A stretch of DNA of 64,000 bases. Origin: Leifsonia aquatica. Its GTDB lineage: Bacteria; Actinomycetota; Actinomycetes; Actinomycetales; Microbacteriaceae. Positions 1-8,659 of the stretch are shown piece by piece (within the stretch, counting starts at the first letter, position 1; the number at the start of each line of letters is the position of its first letter). The notes under the pieces were generated by a model. That model searched no databases. It saw only the letters and a list, made by a program, of their open reading frames with translations, and was not told the origin of the DNA. Made by a program: the position numbers and the translations under genes. Location: positions 1,736,001 through 1,800,000 of the forward strand of contig NZ_JACHVP010000001.1 in NCBI RefSeq assembly GCF_014190775.1, written 5' to 3'.

Positions 1-1083
1 GAGCTGCACACGCGCATCCTCGACGCCAAGGCCGCGCTCGGCGACCGCGTCGCCGTGATGGGCCACTTCTACCAGCGCGACGAGGTCGTGCAGTTCGCGG
101 ACTTCGTGGGCGACTCGTTCCAGCTCGCCAACGCCGCCAAGGCGCGCCCGGAGGCCGAGGCCATCGTCTTCTGCGGCGTGCACTTCATGGCCGAGACGGC
201 GGACATCGTGTCGCGGCCCGACCAGCGCGTCATCCTCCCGAACCTCGCCGCCGGCTGCTCGATGGCCGACATGGCCGACCTCGACTCGGTGCAGGAGTGC
301 TGGGAGCAGCTCGAGGAGCTGTACGGCACCGAGCCGGACGCCGCGGGGCGCGCCCCGGTCATCCCGGTGACGTACATGAACTCGTCGGCGGCGCTCAAGG
401 CGTTCTGCGGCGAGCACGGCGGCATCGTCTGCACCTCGTCCAACGCAGCCACCGTGCTGGAGTGGGCGTTCGAGCGCGGCCAGCGCGTCCTCTTCTTCCC
501 GGACCAGCACCTCGGCCGCAATACAGCCAAGGCGATGGGCGTGCCGCTGGAGCAGATGCCGCTCTGGAACCCGCGCAAGGCCTGGGGCGGGACGGACGAG
601 CAGACCCTGCAGGACGCCCGCGTCATCCTCTGGCACGGCTTCTGCTCGGTGCACAAGCGGTTCACGGTCGGCCAGATCGAGAGCGCGCGCGCCGAGTTCC
701 CCGGTGTGCGCGTGATCGTGCACCCCGAGTGCCCGATGGACGTGGTCGACGCCGCGGACGAGTACGGCTCGACGGACTACATCGTGAAGGCCATCCAGGC
801 GGCGCCCGCCGGCTCGACCTTCGCGATCGGCACCGAGATCAACCTCGTCCAGCGACTCGCCGCGCAGTTCCCCCAGCACACGATCTTCTGCCTCGACTCG
901 GTCGTGTGCCCGTGCTCGACGATGTACCGCATCCACCCCGGCTACCTGGCCTGGGTGCTGGAGGGTCTGGTGCGCGGCGAGGTCTACAACCAGGTGAGCG
1001 TGCCGGCCGAGGTCGCCGAGCCCGCACGGGTGGCCCTCGAGCGCATGCTCGCCGCCCGGCCGGACACCACGATGGCGGCCTGA
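1..1083 (+). CDS. nadA: Quinolinate synthase A (5' end outside window)
   Basis: Iron-sulfur enzyme condensing iminoaspartate with dihydroxyacetone phosphate to quinolinate in de novo NAD synthesis. The reading frame is open from base 1 (ELHTRILDAK...), so the N-terminus lies outside the window; the ATG at 55 is internal. NadA hallmarks seen are MGHFYQRDEVVQFADFVGDS near the visible start and the cysteine positions expected for the [4Fe-4S] cluster in GCSMAD, HPECPM and VVCPCSTM. One base separates its stop from nadB, so the two are co-transcribed. The cysteine desulfurase at the end of the operon would supply sulfur for its cluster. Identity is very secure. Confidence 0.97.
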   Translation, partial: ELHTRILDAKAALGDRVAVMGHFYQRDEVVQFADFVGDSFQLANAAKARPEAEAIVFCGVHFMAETADIVSRPDQRVILPNLAAGCSMADMADLDSVQECWEQLEELYGTEPDAAGRAPVIPVTYMNSSAALKAFCGEHGGIVCTSSNAATVLEWAFERGQRVLFFPDQHLGRNTAKAMGVPLEQMPLWNPRKAWGGTDEQTLQDARVILWHGFCSVHKRFTVGQIESARAEFPGVRVIVHPECPMDVVDAADEYGSTDYIVKAIQAAPAGSTFAIGTEINLVQRLAAQFPQHTIFCLDSVVCPCSTMYRIHPGYLAWVLEGLVRGEVYNQVSVPAEVAEPARVALERMLAARPDTTMAA

Positions 1084-1084
1084 C

Positions 1085-2647
1085 ATGGCACGCGTGGTCG
1101 TCGTCGGCAGCGGGATCGCCGGGCTGGTCGCCGCGCTCGGCGCATCCCGCGACCACGATGTCGTGCTGGTCACCAAGGGCGAGCTCTCCGAGAGCAACAC
1201 CCGGTACGCGCAGGGCGGGATCGCCGCAGCCCTCTTCGCCGACGACAGCACGGCGGCGCATGTGGACGACACGCTGCGTGCGGGTGCCGGGCTGAACGTC
1301 CGGGAGGCCGTCGAAGCGCTGTGCGGCGACGCCCCGCAGCGCATCCGTGAGCTGATCGCCCTCGGCGTCGCGTTCGACCGCGACGGCGACGCGCTGGCGC
1401 GCGGCCTGGAGGCGGCGCATTCGAGCCCCCGCGTGCTGCACGCCGGCGGGGATGCGACCGGGGCGGAGATCGAGCGGGCGCTCGTGGCCACCGTCCTGGA
1501 TTCCGCCGTCGAGATCGTGGAGCACGCGTTCCTGCGGGAGGTCGTCGTGCGCGACGGCGCGGCGGCCGGCGTGCTCGTCCGGACGGATTCCGGTGGCGAG
1601 CGGGAGATCGCGGCCGACGCGGTCATCCTCGCGACGGGCGGCTTCGGGCAGCTCTACGCCTACACGACGAATCCCGCCGTCGCGACCGGGGACGGGGTCG
1701 CCGCGGCCTGGCGCGCGGGAGCGGCCGTGGCCGACCTGGAGTTCGTGCAGTTCCATCCCACCGCCCTCGCGATCCCGGGATCGTTCCTGGTGTCGGAGGC
1801 CGTGCGCGGCGAGGGCGCCGTGCTGCGCAATGCGCGCGGAGAACGGTTCATGGTCGACGTGCATCCCGACGCCGAGCTGGCGCCGCGGGACGTGGTCGCC
1901 CGGGGAATCGCGATCGAGATGGCCGCGCAGGGAGGCACGCCGGTCGTGCTCGACGCGACGGCGCTCGGCGCCGACTTCCTCGCCCGGCGGTTCCCGACGA
2001 TCGACGCCGCCTGCCGCACCGCCGGGATCGACTGGTCCCGCGAGCCCGTGCCGGTCACCCCCGCCGCCCACTACGTGATGGGCGGCGTCGCGACCGACAC
2101 CAGCGGGCGCACGACGCTCCCCGGCGTCTTCGCCGTCGGCGAGGTGGCGTGCACCGGCGCGCACGGCGCGAACCGGCTCGCCTCCAACTCGCTGCTCGAA
2201 GGGCTCGTCTTCGCGCACCGCGCGGTGCAGGCGATCGGCGAGCCCTGGCAGCCCGCGCCCGCCTGGCTGGCGGAGGCGGCGCTGTCCGGCCGAGCGGTCG
2301 GCACCGGCGTCGACGACGTCGACGAGTCCGGTGAGTCCGTCGCGCCGACGATCCCCTACGACCGCGACGCCCTCCGCGCGCTGATGTGGGCCGCCGCGGG
2401 CGTCCACCGCGACCGCGCGGGACTCACGGCAGCGGCCGCCCAGCTCGCGGCGACCGCCGCCCCCGGTCCGGGCGAGGACCGCGACCTCCTCCAGGTCGGC
2501 CGCCTCGTGGTCGCCGCCGCTCTCGCCCGCGAGGAATCGCGCGGCGCCCACTTCCGCTCCGACTTCCCCCTCACCTCCGCCGCCCCCGCACGCCACACCG
2601 TGCTCGCGCCGGCCGCCGACCTCCAGAAAGCCGCCCTCGCATGCTGA
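1085..2647 (+). CDS. nadB: L-aspartate oxidase
   Basis: Flavoprotein oxidising L-aspartate to iminoaspartate, the substrate of NadA. The N-terminus has the dinucleotide-binding VVVGSGIAG motif, followed by the succinate dehydrogenase/fumarate reductase-like signature NTRYAQGGIAAAL (about residue 40) and the C-terminal FAD segment GVFAVGEVACTGAHGANRL (about residues 345-363). Length 520 aa is normal for the family. The ATG follows the nadA stop by one base, and its last codons overlap the nadC start by 7 nt (ATGCTGA), so translational coupling is likely. Confidence 0.97.
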   Translation: MARVVVVGSGIAGLVAALGASRDHDVVLVTKGELSESNTRYAQGGIAAALFADDSTAAHVDDTLRAGAGLNVREAVEALCGDAPQRIRELIALGVAFDRDGDALARGLEAAHSSPRVLHAGGDATGAEIERALVATVLDSAVEIVEHAFLREVVVRDGAAAGVLVRTDSGGEREIAADAVILATGGFGQLYAYTTNPAVATGDGVAAAWRAGAAVADLEFVQFHPTALAIPGSFLVSEAVRGEGAVLRNARGERFMVDVHPDAELAPRDVVARGIAIEMAAQGGTPVVLDATALGADFLARRFPTIDAACRTAGIDWSREPVPVTPAAHYVMGGVATDTSGRTTLPGVFAVGEVACTGAHGANRLASNSLLEGLVFAHRAVQAIGEPWQPAPAWLAEAALSGRAVGTGVDDVDESGESVAPTIPYDRDALRALMWAAAGVHRDRAGLTAAAAQLAATAAPGPGEDRDLLQVGRLVVAAALAREESRGAHFRSDFPLTSAAPARHTVLAPAADLQKAALAC

Positions 2648-3501
2648 CCCGCCAGATCATCGAGACCGTCGTCCGAGCCGCCCTCGTGGAGGACGCCCCG
2701 TGGGGCGACCTGACGAGCCAGCTCCTCATTCCGGAATCGGCATATGCCACTGCGCGCCTGGTCGCACGGGAGCCCGGCACCTTCGCGGGCGGTGAGGTCT
2801 TCGCTGCGGCGATGACCCTGACCGACCCGGCGATCGAGGTCGTCCTCGAGCGTGCCGACGGCGAGGAGTTCGCTGCGGGCGACACGCTCGCGACCGTCAG
2901 CGGCCCGGCCCGCTCGGTGCTGCAGGGCGAGCGGGTGGCCCTGAACTTCACGCAGCGGATGAGCGGGATCGCCACCCTCACGGCCGCGTTCGTCCGGGAG
3001 GTCGAGGGCACCTCGGCGCGCGTCGTCGACACCCGCAAGACGACGCCGGGCCTCCGCGCGTTCGAGCGCCACGCGGTCCGGGCCGGTGGCGGGCACAACC
3101 ACCGCTACTCGCTGTCGGACGCCGTCATGGCCAAGGACAACCACCTCGCCGTGCTCACCGCGCAGTCCGGGCTGAGCGTGACCGACGCCCTGCTCGCCGT
3201 CCGCGCGCAGCTCTCGCACACGACGCACCTCGAGGTCGAGGTGGACCGGATCGACCAGATCGAGCCGGTGCTCGCCTCGGGCGTGGACACGATCATGCTC
3301 GACAACTTCACCCTGGACGAGCTGCGGGAGGGCGTCGCGCTGATCGCCGGGCGCGCGATCGTGGAGGCCAGCGGCAACGTCAGCCTCGACACGGTCCGCG
3401 CCATCGCCGAGACCGGTGTCGACGTCATCTCCTCCGGCGCCCTGACGCACAGCGTGCGCTCGCTCGACCTCGGCCTGGACGTGGTGGTCGAGACGCCATG
3501 A
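2641..3501 (+). CDS. nadC: Nicotinate-nucleotide pyrophosphorylase (carboxylating)
   Basis: Converts quinolinate and PRPP to nicotinate mononucleotide, completing the nadABC pathway. The family core VVDTRKTTPGLR followed by AVRAGGGHNHRYSLSD and AMAKDNH-like sequence (VMAKDNH) is present about one third to half way along the 286-residue protein, with the later VEVEVDRI and SGNVSLDTVRAIAETGVD barrel strands. I chose the ATG at 2641, inside the end of nadB, because the family N-terminus (MLTRQIIETVV, then EDAPWGDLTS) begins there; the frame is open further upstream but that stretch is only a shadow of nadB. The stop overlaps the next gene by ATGA. Confidence 0.96.
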   Translation: MLTRQIIETVVRAALVEDAPWGDLTSQLLIPESAYATARLVAREPGTFAGGEVFAAAMTLTDPAIEVVLERADGEEFAAGDTLATVSGPARSVLQGERVALNFTQRMSGIATLTAAFVREVEGTSARVVDTRKTTPGLRAFERHAVRAGGGHNHRYSLSDAVMAKDNHLAVLTAQSGLSVTDALLAVRAQLSHTTHLEVEVDRIDQIEPVLASGVDTIMLDNFTLDELREGVALIAGRAIVEASGNVSLDTVRAIAETGVDVISSGALTHSVRSLDLGLDVVVETP

Positions 3502-4649
3502 CCGGCGGCCTGTACCTCGACGCGGCGGCGACCTCCGCGGTCCGCCGCGAGGTGCTGGAGGCGATGTGGCCGTACCTGACCGGCGACTTCGGCAACCCGT
3601 CGAGCCATCACGCGGTCGGTGAATCGGCGGCACGCGCGCTGGCCGACGCCCGAGCAGCGGTCGCCGCCTGGCTCGGTTGTCGCGCCTCGGAGGTCATCTT
3701 CACGTCCGGCGGCACCGAGGCGGACAACCTCGCGATCAAGGGCATCGCGCTCGCCTCTCCGCGCGGCCGGCACATCGTGACGACCCCGATCGAGCACGAG
3801 GCGGTGCTGGAGTCCGTCGATCATCTCGTCCGCCTGCACGGCTTCGAGACGACGTTCGTCCCGGTGGGCCGCGACGGGCTGGTCGACCCCGCTGCATTCG
3901 CGGCCGCACTGCGCCCGGACACGACACTCGCCAGCGTGATGCTCGCGAACAACGAGGTGGGGACCGTCCAGCCGATCGCCGCACTGGCGGCGCTGGCGCA
4001 CGAGCACCGCATCCCGTTCCACACCGACGCGGTGCAGGCGGCGGGCTGGCTGCCGCTCGACGTGCGCGAACTCGGCGTCGACGCGCTGAGCGTCTCCGGC
4101 CACAAGATCGGCGCTCCCAAGGGCATCGGCGCGCTCTTCGTGCGCGGGCGCATCCCGCTGGAACCCGTGCTGCACGGCGGCGGACAGGAGCGCGGCCGGC
4201 GCTCGGGCACGGAGAACGTTGCCGGTGCTGTCGCCCTGGCGACGGCCGCGCGGCTGGCGACGGCGAATCGGGAGGCGAACGCGGCGGCCGCCGCCGAGGC
4301 GCGGGACGGGTTCGTCGCCGCCGTGCTCGCGGTCGCTCCGGGAGCGCAGCTCACCGGGCATCCGGGGCGGCGCCTCCCCGGCACCGCCTCCTTCGTCTTC
4401 CCCGGCACCAACGGGGAGGCCGTGCTCCTCGAGCTCGAGCGCCACGGCATCGTCTCGTCGAGCGGTTCGGCGTGCGCCGCCGGGAGCGAGGACGCCTCGC
4501 ACGTGCTGCTCGCGCTCGGCTACCCCGAGGACCTCGCCCGCACCGCGGTGCGCTTCTCCTGGGGTCCGGAGGTCGGCGCGGCGGAGCTCGCCTCCGTCGC
4601 CCCCGCGGTCGGCGAGGCCGTGCGGACGGTGCAGTCGCTGGGCCGCTGA
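3498..4649 (+). CDS. Cysteine desulfurase (NifS/IscS family)
   Basis: PLP enzyme that removes sulfur from cysteine for Fe-S cluster assembly. Seen: TSGGTEADNLAIKG (about 69-82), HTDAVQAAGW around the cofactor, the PLP lysine in SVSGHKIGAPKG (K203), and the catalytic cysteine in SSGSACAAGSED (C326). Length 383 aa fits the NifS group. It overlaps nadC by 4 nt (ATGA), so it is the last gene of the nad operon. In other bacteria NifS-like proteins encoded with nad genes mature the NadA cluster; the same role is inferred here rather than general Fe-S assembly. Confidence 0.93.
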   Translation: MTGGLYLDAAATSAVRREVLEAMWPYLTGDFGNPSSHHAVGESAARALADARAAVAAWLGCRASEVIFTSGGTEADNLAIKGIALASPRGRHIVTTPIEHEAVLESVDHLVRLHGFETTFVPVGRDGLVDPAAFAAALRPDTTLASVMLANNEVGTVQPIAALAALAHEHRIPFHTDAVQAAGWLPLDVRELGVDALSVSGHKIGAPKGIGALFVRGRIPLEPVLHGGGQERGRRSGTENVAGAVALATAARLATANREANAAAAAEARDGFVAAVLAVAPGAQLTGHPGRRLPGTASFVFPGTNGEAVLLELERHGIVSSSGSACAAGSEDASHVLLALGYPEDLARTAVRFSWGPEVGAAELASVAPAVGEAVRTVQSLGR

Positions 4650-4669
4650 TCGGCACCCGATCTATTCCC

Positions 4670-4715
4670 GGTTTCGCGGTCAGTGAACGGGGCCATCGTT
4701 TACCCGCGCGAAACC
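4670..4715. terminator. Inverted repeat after the nad operon
   Basis: Nine-base perfect arms GGTTTCGCG (4670-4678) and CGCGAAACC (4707-4715) with a 28-nt spacer, 20 nt after the cysteine desulfurase stop and ahead of the MFS promoter. No U-tract follows. It could be a weak terminator or an operator for the transporter. Confidence 0.35.
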
Positions 4716-4736
4716 CCCGGTGTCGCCCGTCGTCGG

Positions 4737-4742
4737 TACTGT
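4737..4742 (+). promoter_or_regulatory. -10 hexamer for the MFS gene (leaderless)
   Basis: TACTGT ends 6 nt before the GTG at 4749. No Shine-Dalgarno sequence lies between, so the transcript probably starts at the initiation codon. Confidence 0.55.
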
Positions 4743-4748
4743 TGACCG

Positions 4749-6254
4749 GTGACTGAGCAGACCTCACCTGTGCCCGCCGTCCTCGCCGACCCCGCGACGA
4801 CGGACACCGCCGCCGAGAACGGCCGCATCGAGCGCCGGAACAACCGGGTGATCTGGCTGCTGCTCGCCGCCACGTTCGTCGTCATCCTGAACGAGACGAT
4901 CATGACGGTCGCCATCCCGAAGCTGATGGACGACCTGAAGATCGACGCACTGGCCGCACAGTGGCTGTCCACGGCGTTCATGCTGACGATGGCGATCGTC
5001 ATCCCGATCACCGGCTTCCTGCTCCAGCGGTTCACGACGCGCGCGATGTTCATCACCGCGATGTCGCTCTTCTCGCTCGGGACGCTGACCGCCGCGCTCG
5101 CCCCGGGCTTCGCCGTGCTCGTCGGCGCCCGCGTCATCCAGGCGTCCGGCACCGCGATGATGCTGCCGCTGCTCATGACGACCCTGATGACCCTGGTGCC
5201 GCCGGCGAAGCGCGGGCGCACGATGGGCAACGTCTCCATCGTCATCTCGGTCGCGCCGGCCATCGGTCCGACCATCTCGGGCTTCATCCTCAACTACCTC
5301 GCGTGGCGCTGGATCTTCCTGATCGTCCTGCCGATCGCGCTCATCATGCTGCTCATCGGGATGCGCTTCGTCGAGAACGTGACCGAGACCACGAAGGTGC
5401 GCATCGACGTCCTTTCGGTGGTCCTCTCCGCGCTCGGATTCGGCGGACTCGTCTACGGACTCACCCTCTCGGGCGAGTCGGGCAGCGCGTCGGGCGGCCC
5501 CGGCGCCGCGCTCTGGATCTCGCTCGCCATCGGCGTGATCGGTCTGGCGACCTTCATCCTGCGCCAGCTGATCCTGCAGCGACGGGATCGTGCGCTGCTC
5601 GACCTGCGCACCTTCCGCTCCCCCGTCTTCACCGTCTCGATCGTGCTCATGGCGATCAGCACGGCGGCGATGTTCGGCGTGATCATCGTGCTGCCGCTCT
5701 ACCTGCAGCACGTGCTGCACCTCGACACGCTCTCGACCGGTCTGCTCCTGCTGCCCGGCGGCCTCGTCATGGGGCTGGCCGCGCCGTTCGTCGGCCGACT
5801 CTACGACCGCTTCGGGCCGCGCGTGCTCGTCGTGCCCGGCTCCATCCTGGTCAGCCTCGCGCTCTGGTCGCTCACCCTGGTGAGCGAGACCACGCCGGTC
5901 GGGATGGTGCTGGCCGCGCACATCGTGATGAGCCTCGGCCTGGCGCTGATGTTCACGCCGCTGTTCACGGCCGGTCTCGGCGCCGTGCCGCCGCACCTGT
6001 ACTCGCACGGCAGCGCGATCGTCGGCACCGTGCAACAGGTCGGCGGTGCCGCGGGAACCGCACTGCTGGTCGCCGTGCTGTCCGCGCAGACCGCGGCCCT
6101 GACGGCCGGTGGCGCTCCGCTCGACGTCGCGACGGCAGGCGGCATCAAGGTGGCGTTCCTCGCCGCGGCGATCATCTCGCTCTTCGCCGTCGTCGGCTCC
6201 TTCTTCATCAGCAAGCCGGCCGACTCCGTCTCCGACGGGGCCTTCGCGCACTGA
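4749..6254 (+). CDS. MFS drug exporter, DHA2 (EmrB/QacA) type
   Basis: Proton-driven multidrug-type exporter. After a hydrophilic N-terminus of about 33 residues there are many hydrophobic spans across 501 aa, compatible with the 14-helix DHA2 architecture. Early residues VVILNETIMTVAIPKLMDDL match the TM1 motif of EmrB proteins; IQASGTAMMLPLLMTTLM and GRTMGNVSIVISVAPAIGPTISG match the motifs of TM4-5. Start is GTG with a -10 box directly upstream. No adaptor or regulator gene is adjacent, so the substrate is unknown. Confidence 0.9.
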   Translation: MTEQTSPVPAVLADPATTDTAAENGRIERRNNRVIWLLLAATFVVILNETIMTVAIPKLMDDLKIDALAAQWLSTAFMLTMAIVIPITGFLLQRFTTRAMFITAMSLFSLGTLTAALAPGFAVLVGARVIQASGTAMMLPLLMTTLMTLVPPAKRGRTMGNVSIVISVAPAIGPTISGFILNYLAWRWIFLIVLPIALIMLLIGMRFVENVTETTKVRIDVLSVVLSALGFGGLVYGLTLSGESGSASGGPGAALWISLAIGVIGLATFILRQLILQRRDRALLDLRTFRSPVFTVSIVLMAISTAAMFGVIIVLPLYLQHVLHLDTLSTGLLLLPGGLVMGLAAPFVGRLYDRFGPRVLVVPGSILVSLALWSLTLVSETTPVGMVLAAHIVMSLGLALMFTPLFTAGLGAVPPHLYSHGSAIVGTVQQVGGAAGTALLVAVLSAQTAALTAGGAPLDVATAGGIKVAFLAAAIISLFAVVGSFFISKPADSVSDGAFAH

Positions 6255-6286
6255 CCCGCGTGTTGCGACCGTTCGCGGCGCGGCGC

Positions 6287-6292
6287 TAGGGT
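6287..6292 (+). promoter_or_regulatory. -10 hexamer for the DUF1801 gene (leaderless)
   Basis: TAGGGT ends 6 nt before ATG 6299; no ribosome binding site can fit in the gap. Confidence 0.55.
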
Positions 6293-6298
6293 CGCGGC

Positions 6299-6661
6299 AT
6301 GGCGCGCGGAGTGGATGCGGACACGGTCGACGAGTACCTCGATCGGATCGGCGAGCCGTTCGGCTCCGCGCTGCGCATCGTCCGGGATCGGATCGTCGCG
6401 ATCGTCCCCGACGCCGAGCAGGTCATCAGCTACCGCGTCCCGATCTTCCGGCTGAACGGGAAGGGCCTGGTCGGCCTCTCCGCGACGGCGAAGGACTGCA
6501 GCCTCCTGCTGATGAGCCCTCCGGCCGCCGCCGAACTGGCCGGGACGCTCGCCGAGGGCAGCATCACCGGCGCGACCCTCCACTTCCCGCCCGCAGCGCC
6601 CCTGAGCGAGGAGACGCTGCGGGCGGTGCTCGCCGTGCGGCGGCGCGAACTCGGCGCCTAG
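6299..6661 (+). CDS. DUF1801 (YdhG-like) small protein
   Basis: 120-residue protein with the DUF1801 pattern: VDEYLDRIGEPFGSALRIVRDRI at the start, then ISYRVPIFRLNGKGLVGLSATAKDCSL, a fold also seen in YdhG/frataxin-like proteins. The biochemical role is not established from sequence. The gene has its own leaderless promoter and ends tail-to-tail with the next gene, overlapping by 4 nt (stop TAG at 6659-6661). It is the last plus-strand gene before a short minus-strand insertion. Confidence 0.8.
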   Translation: MARGVDADTVDEYLDRIGEPFGSALRIVRDRIVAIVPDAEQVISYRVPIFRLNGKGLVGLSATAKDCSLLLMSPPAAAELAGTLAEGSITGATLHFPPAAPLSEETLRAVLAVRRRELGA

Positions 6662-7476
6662 CGCTGCAGCGCCGAGCGGACCACGTCCGCGAGCGTGCGC
6701 GGCGGCCTCCCGAGCAGCGCAGCGAGGTCGTCGGACCCGGTGGCGAGACGTCCGCCGGCGGCCAGCGCGTGCAGCGGGCCGAAGGCTCCTGCCGCTTCGA
6801 CGTCGACGCGCTCGTGGACGACCGGCCTGCCGCGCTCGGACGAGAGGTGGGCGGCCAGCTCGTCGTAGGTCCACGCGGGGCCGCGCAGTTCGAGCACAGG
6901 GCGCGCAGGCGGTCGGGTCGCCGCGAGCGCGGCCGCCTCGGCGAGGTCGACGAGCGACGCCGTCGCAAGAGCTCCCCCACCGGCTGCCGATGTGACGCGA
7001 CCGACGACGGCCTCTGCCAGGGCCCGGTCGACGAACGGCTCGGTGTAGAAGCCGTTGCGCAGGATGGTGGCGCCGGAGTCGTCGCCGTGACCGAACCGCT
7101 CGGCCAGCAGAGCCTCCGTCTTTGCATGCCCGGGATCGTGCGCGGCGCCGAACGCGCTCGTGTAGACGACCCGGCGCACGCCCGCGGCGACCGCGGCGGA
7201 CACAACGGCTCGGTGCTGCGGCACCCGGATCGCCGGATCGTGCACCGGACTCGAGACGAAGACGAGGCGGTCGACGCCGGCGAAGGCGTCCACCAGGGAT
7301 CTTCGATCGGCGTAGTCGCCGAGCCGGGCTGTCACGCCTCGGGCCCGGAAGGCGTCCGCGGCGGGGGTGGTGCGAACGAGCACGCGAAGCCGCTCGCGCG
7401 GGACTCGCGCGGCGAGGGCGGCGACGATCGCGCCGCCGAGGCGCCCGGAGGCACCGGTGATGAGGATGGATTCCAT
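6658..7476 (-). CDS. NmrA-like NAD(P)-binding SDR protein
   Basis: Atypical short-chain dehydrogenase/NmrA-like protein of 272 aa. The N-terminus ESILITGASGRLGGAIVAAL carries the Rossmann TGxxGxxG motif; VDRLVFVSSPVHDP and VVYTSAF fit the NmrA/QorB group, which act as NAD(P)H quinone or nitro reductases or as redox sensors. The ATG has GGAGCAG upstream on the minus strand. It resembles the SDR at 53445-54314 but has no HxlR regulator beside it. The substrate is unknown. Confidence 0.85.
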   Translation of the reverse strand: MESILITGASGRLGGAIVAALAARVPRERLRVLVRTTPAADAFRARGVTARLGDYADRRSLVDAFAGVDRLVFVSSPVHDPAIRVPQHRAVVSAAVAAGVRRVVYTSAFGAAHDPGHAKTEALLAERFGHGDDSGATILRNGFYTEPFVDRALAEAVVGRVTSAAGGGALATASLVDLAEAAALAATRPPARPVLELRGPAWTYDELAAHLSSERGRPVVHERVDVEAAGAFGPLHALAAGGRLATGSDDLAALLGRPPRTLADVVRSALQR

Positions 7477-7510
7477 GTCTGCTCCTGATGAGGGGGTCGT
7501 AGGGACGGAC

Positions 7511-7528
7511 GGGAGCCAGGAGGCTCCC
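7511..7528. other. Small perfect hairpin in divergent spacer
   Basis: GGGAGCC / GGCTCCC with loop AGGA, inside the 231-bp spacer between the minus-strand SDR gene and the gene starting at 7708. It lies 5' of both genes, so it is unlikely to be a terminator. Nothing else identifiable was seen in this spacer. Confidence 0.3.
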
Positions 7529-7707
7529 GCGGCGTCACGACCCGGCCACAGGCGCAGCGAACGAGCGGACGGTCAGGCCCGTCGGAGATCGCTCAGCAGA
7601 ATCGACATCTGCCCGCGAGCCTAGTGCAGCCTCCCCGGATCCGCACTGGTGGCGGTGGTGGCCCGATGGCATCATGGGCGCGTCGGGGGCGTCACGAGGA
7701 GGCAGCC

Positions 7708-8277
7708 GTGTCCATCATCCAGACCAGCGAACCGGACCAGGCGACCGGGGTCGTCGCCGAGATCTACGCGGACGACCAGCGCCATCTCGGCTACGTGCCG
7801 GAGCACACGCGCGTCATGGCCGTGAACCCCGAGGCGTATCTGGCGTGGGAGCAGCTCGCCCGCGCCATCGCCTCGCAGCTGGGACTGCGCCGCTACGAGC
7901 TCGTCACGCTGGCCGCCGCGCAGGGTGCCCACTCGAAGCACTGCCGGCTCGCGCACGGCTCCAAGATGCTGACGCTCGTCGACGAGGAGTCGCTGGAGGC
8001 CATCGCGCGCGACTACCGTCGCGCCGATCTCAGCGAGGCGGAGGTGGCGATGATGGAGTACGCCGAGCGCATCAGCACCGATGCGGCCGACATGACCGAC
8101 GCTGACACCCTGCGGTTGCGGGAGCTGGGCTTCACCGACCGGGAGATCGTCGACATCACGCTCGCCGCCGCGGCCCGCAACTACTTCAGCCGGGCGATCC
8201 AGGCGCTCGGGGTGGCGGTGGACGTCCCGCCCGGGCTCAGCGACCGGCTGCGCGGCGCCCTCCTGGCTCCGCTGTGA
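7708..8277 (+). CDS. Carboxymuconolactone decarboxylase/AhpD-like protein
   Basis: 189-residue alpha-helical protein of the AhpD/CMD superfamily (peroxidase-related group). The active-site stretch reads AAQGAHSKHCRLAHGSKM: one cysteine followed by xxxH, whereas canonical AhpD has CxxCxxxH, so the first cysteine is missing and disulfide peroxidase activity is doubtful. The GTG at 7708 is chosen because GAGGAGG stands just upstream and the conserved sequence begins there; the frame is open further upstream without a ribosome binding site. Its stop overlaps the next start (GTGA). Confidence 0.8.
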   Translation: MSIIQTSEPDQATGVVAEIYADDQRHLGYVPEHTRVMAVNPEAYLAWEQLARAIASQLGLRRYELVTLAAAQGAHSKHCRLAHGSKMLTLVDEESLEAIARDYRRADLSEAEVAMMEYAERISTDAADMTDADTLRLRELGFTDREIVDITLAAAARNYFSRAIQALGVAVDVPPGLSDRLRGALLAPL

Positions 8278-8648
8278 GCGCGACACCGGATCGAGTGGGC
8301 ACGTTCCGGGTGCGGCGGGTCTACGACGATCCGTCGCCCGACGACGGCTTCCGCGTGCTCGTCGACCGGCTGTGGCCGCGCGGCGTCTCGAAGGAGCGGG
8401 CGGAGCTCGATCTCTGGCTGAAGGAGGTGGCGCCGTCCACGGGGCTTCGGCAGTGGTTCCACCACGACGACCCGCCGTTCGAGGAGTTCCGCGCCCGTTA
8501 CGAAGCGGAGCTGGCGGAGAACCCCGCGGTGGAGGAGCTGCGGGAGATCGGCCGCGCGCATCCCGTCGTTACGCTGCTGGTCGGGGCGCGCGGCGAGCAC
8601 AACCACGGAGTGGTGCTCGAAGGATTCCTCGAGCACCACCCCGGATGA
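8274..8648 (+). CDS. DUF488 family protein
   Basis: 124-residue DUF488 protein. The diagnostic sequence is VRRVYDD near residue 12, then DRLWPRGVSKERAELD followed by LWLKEVAPS, and the late HNHGVVLEGFL. The function of the family is not defined. It starts with GTG overlapping the preceding stop by 4 nt, so it is co-translated with the AhpD-like gene; the pairing hints at a stress-related role but nothing in the sequence proves it. The following gene is convergent, 11 nt away. Confidence 0.85.
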   Translation: MSATPDRVGTFRVRRVYDDPSPDDGFRVLVDRLWPRGVSKERAELDLWLKEVAPSTGLRQWFHHDDPPFEEFRARYEAELAENPAVEELREIGRAHPVVTLLVGARGEHNHGVVLEGFLEHHPG

Positions 8649-8659
8649 CCGGCGGGCGG

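Noticed and set aside
69-665. Long antisense frames opposite most genes (for example 839-2596, 21041-25435 and 33773-36055 on the minus strand)
   Set aside because: They mirror the third-position GC bias of the real genes, lack domains and ribosome binding sites, and overlap well-identified proteins.
6257-6270. CGTGTTGCGAC shared with the right arm of hairpin H4
   Set aside because: An 11-mer without a complementary partner nearby; probably chance in GC-rich DNA.
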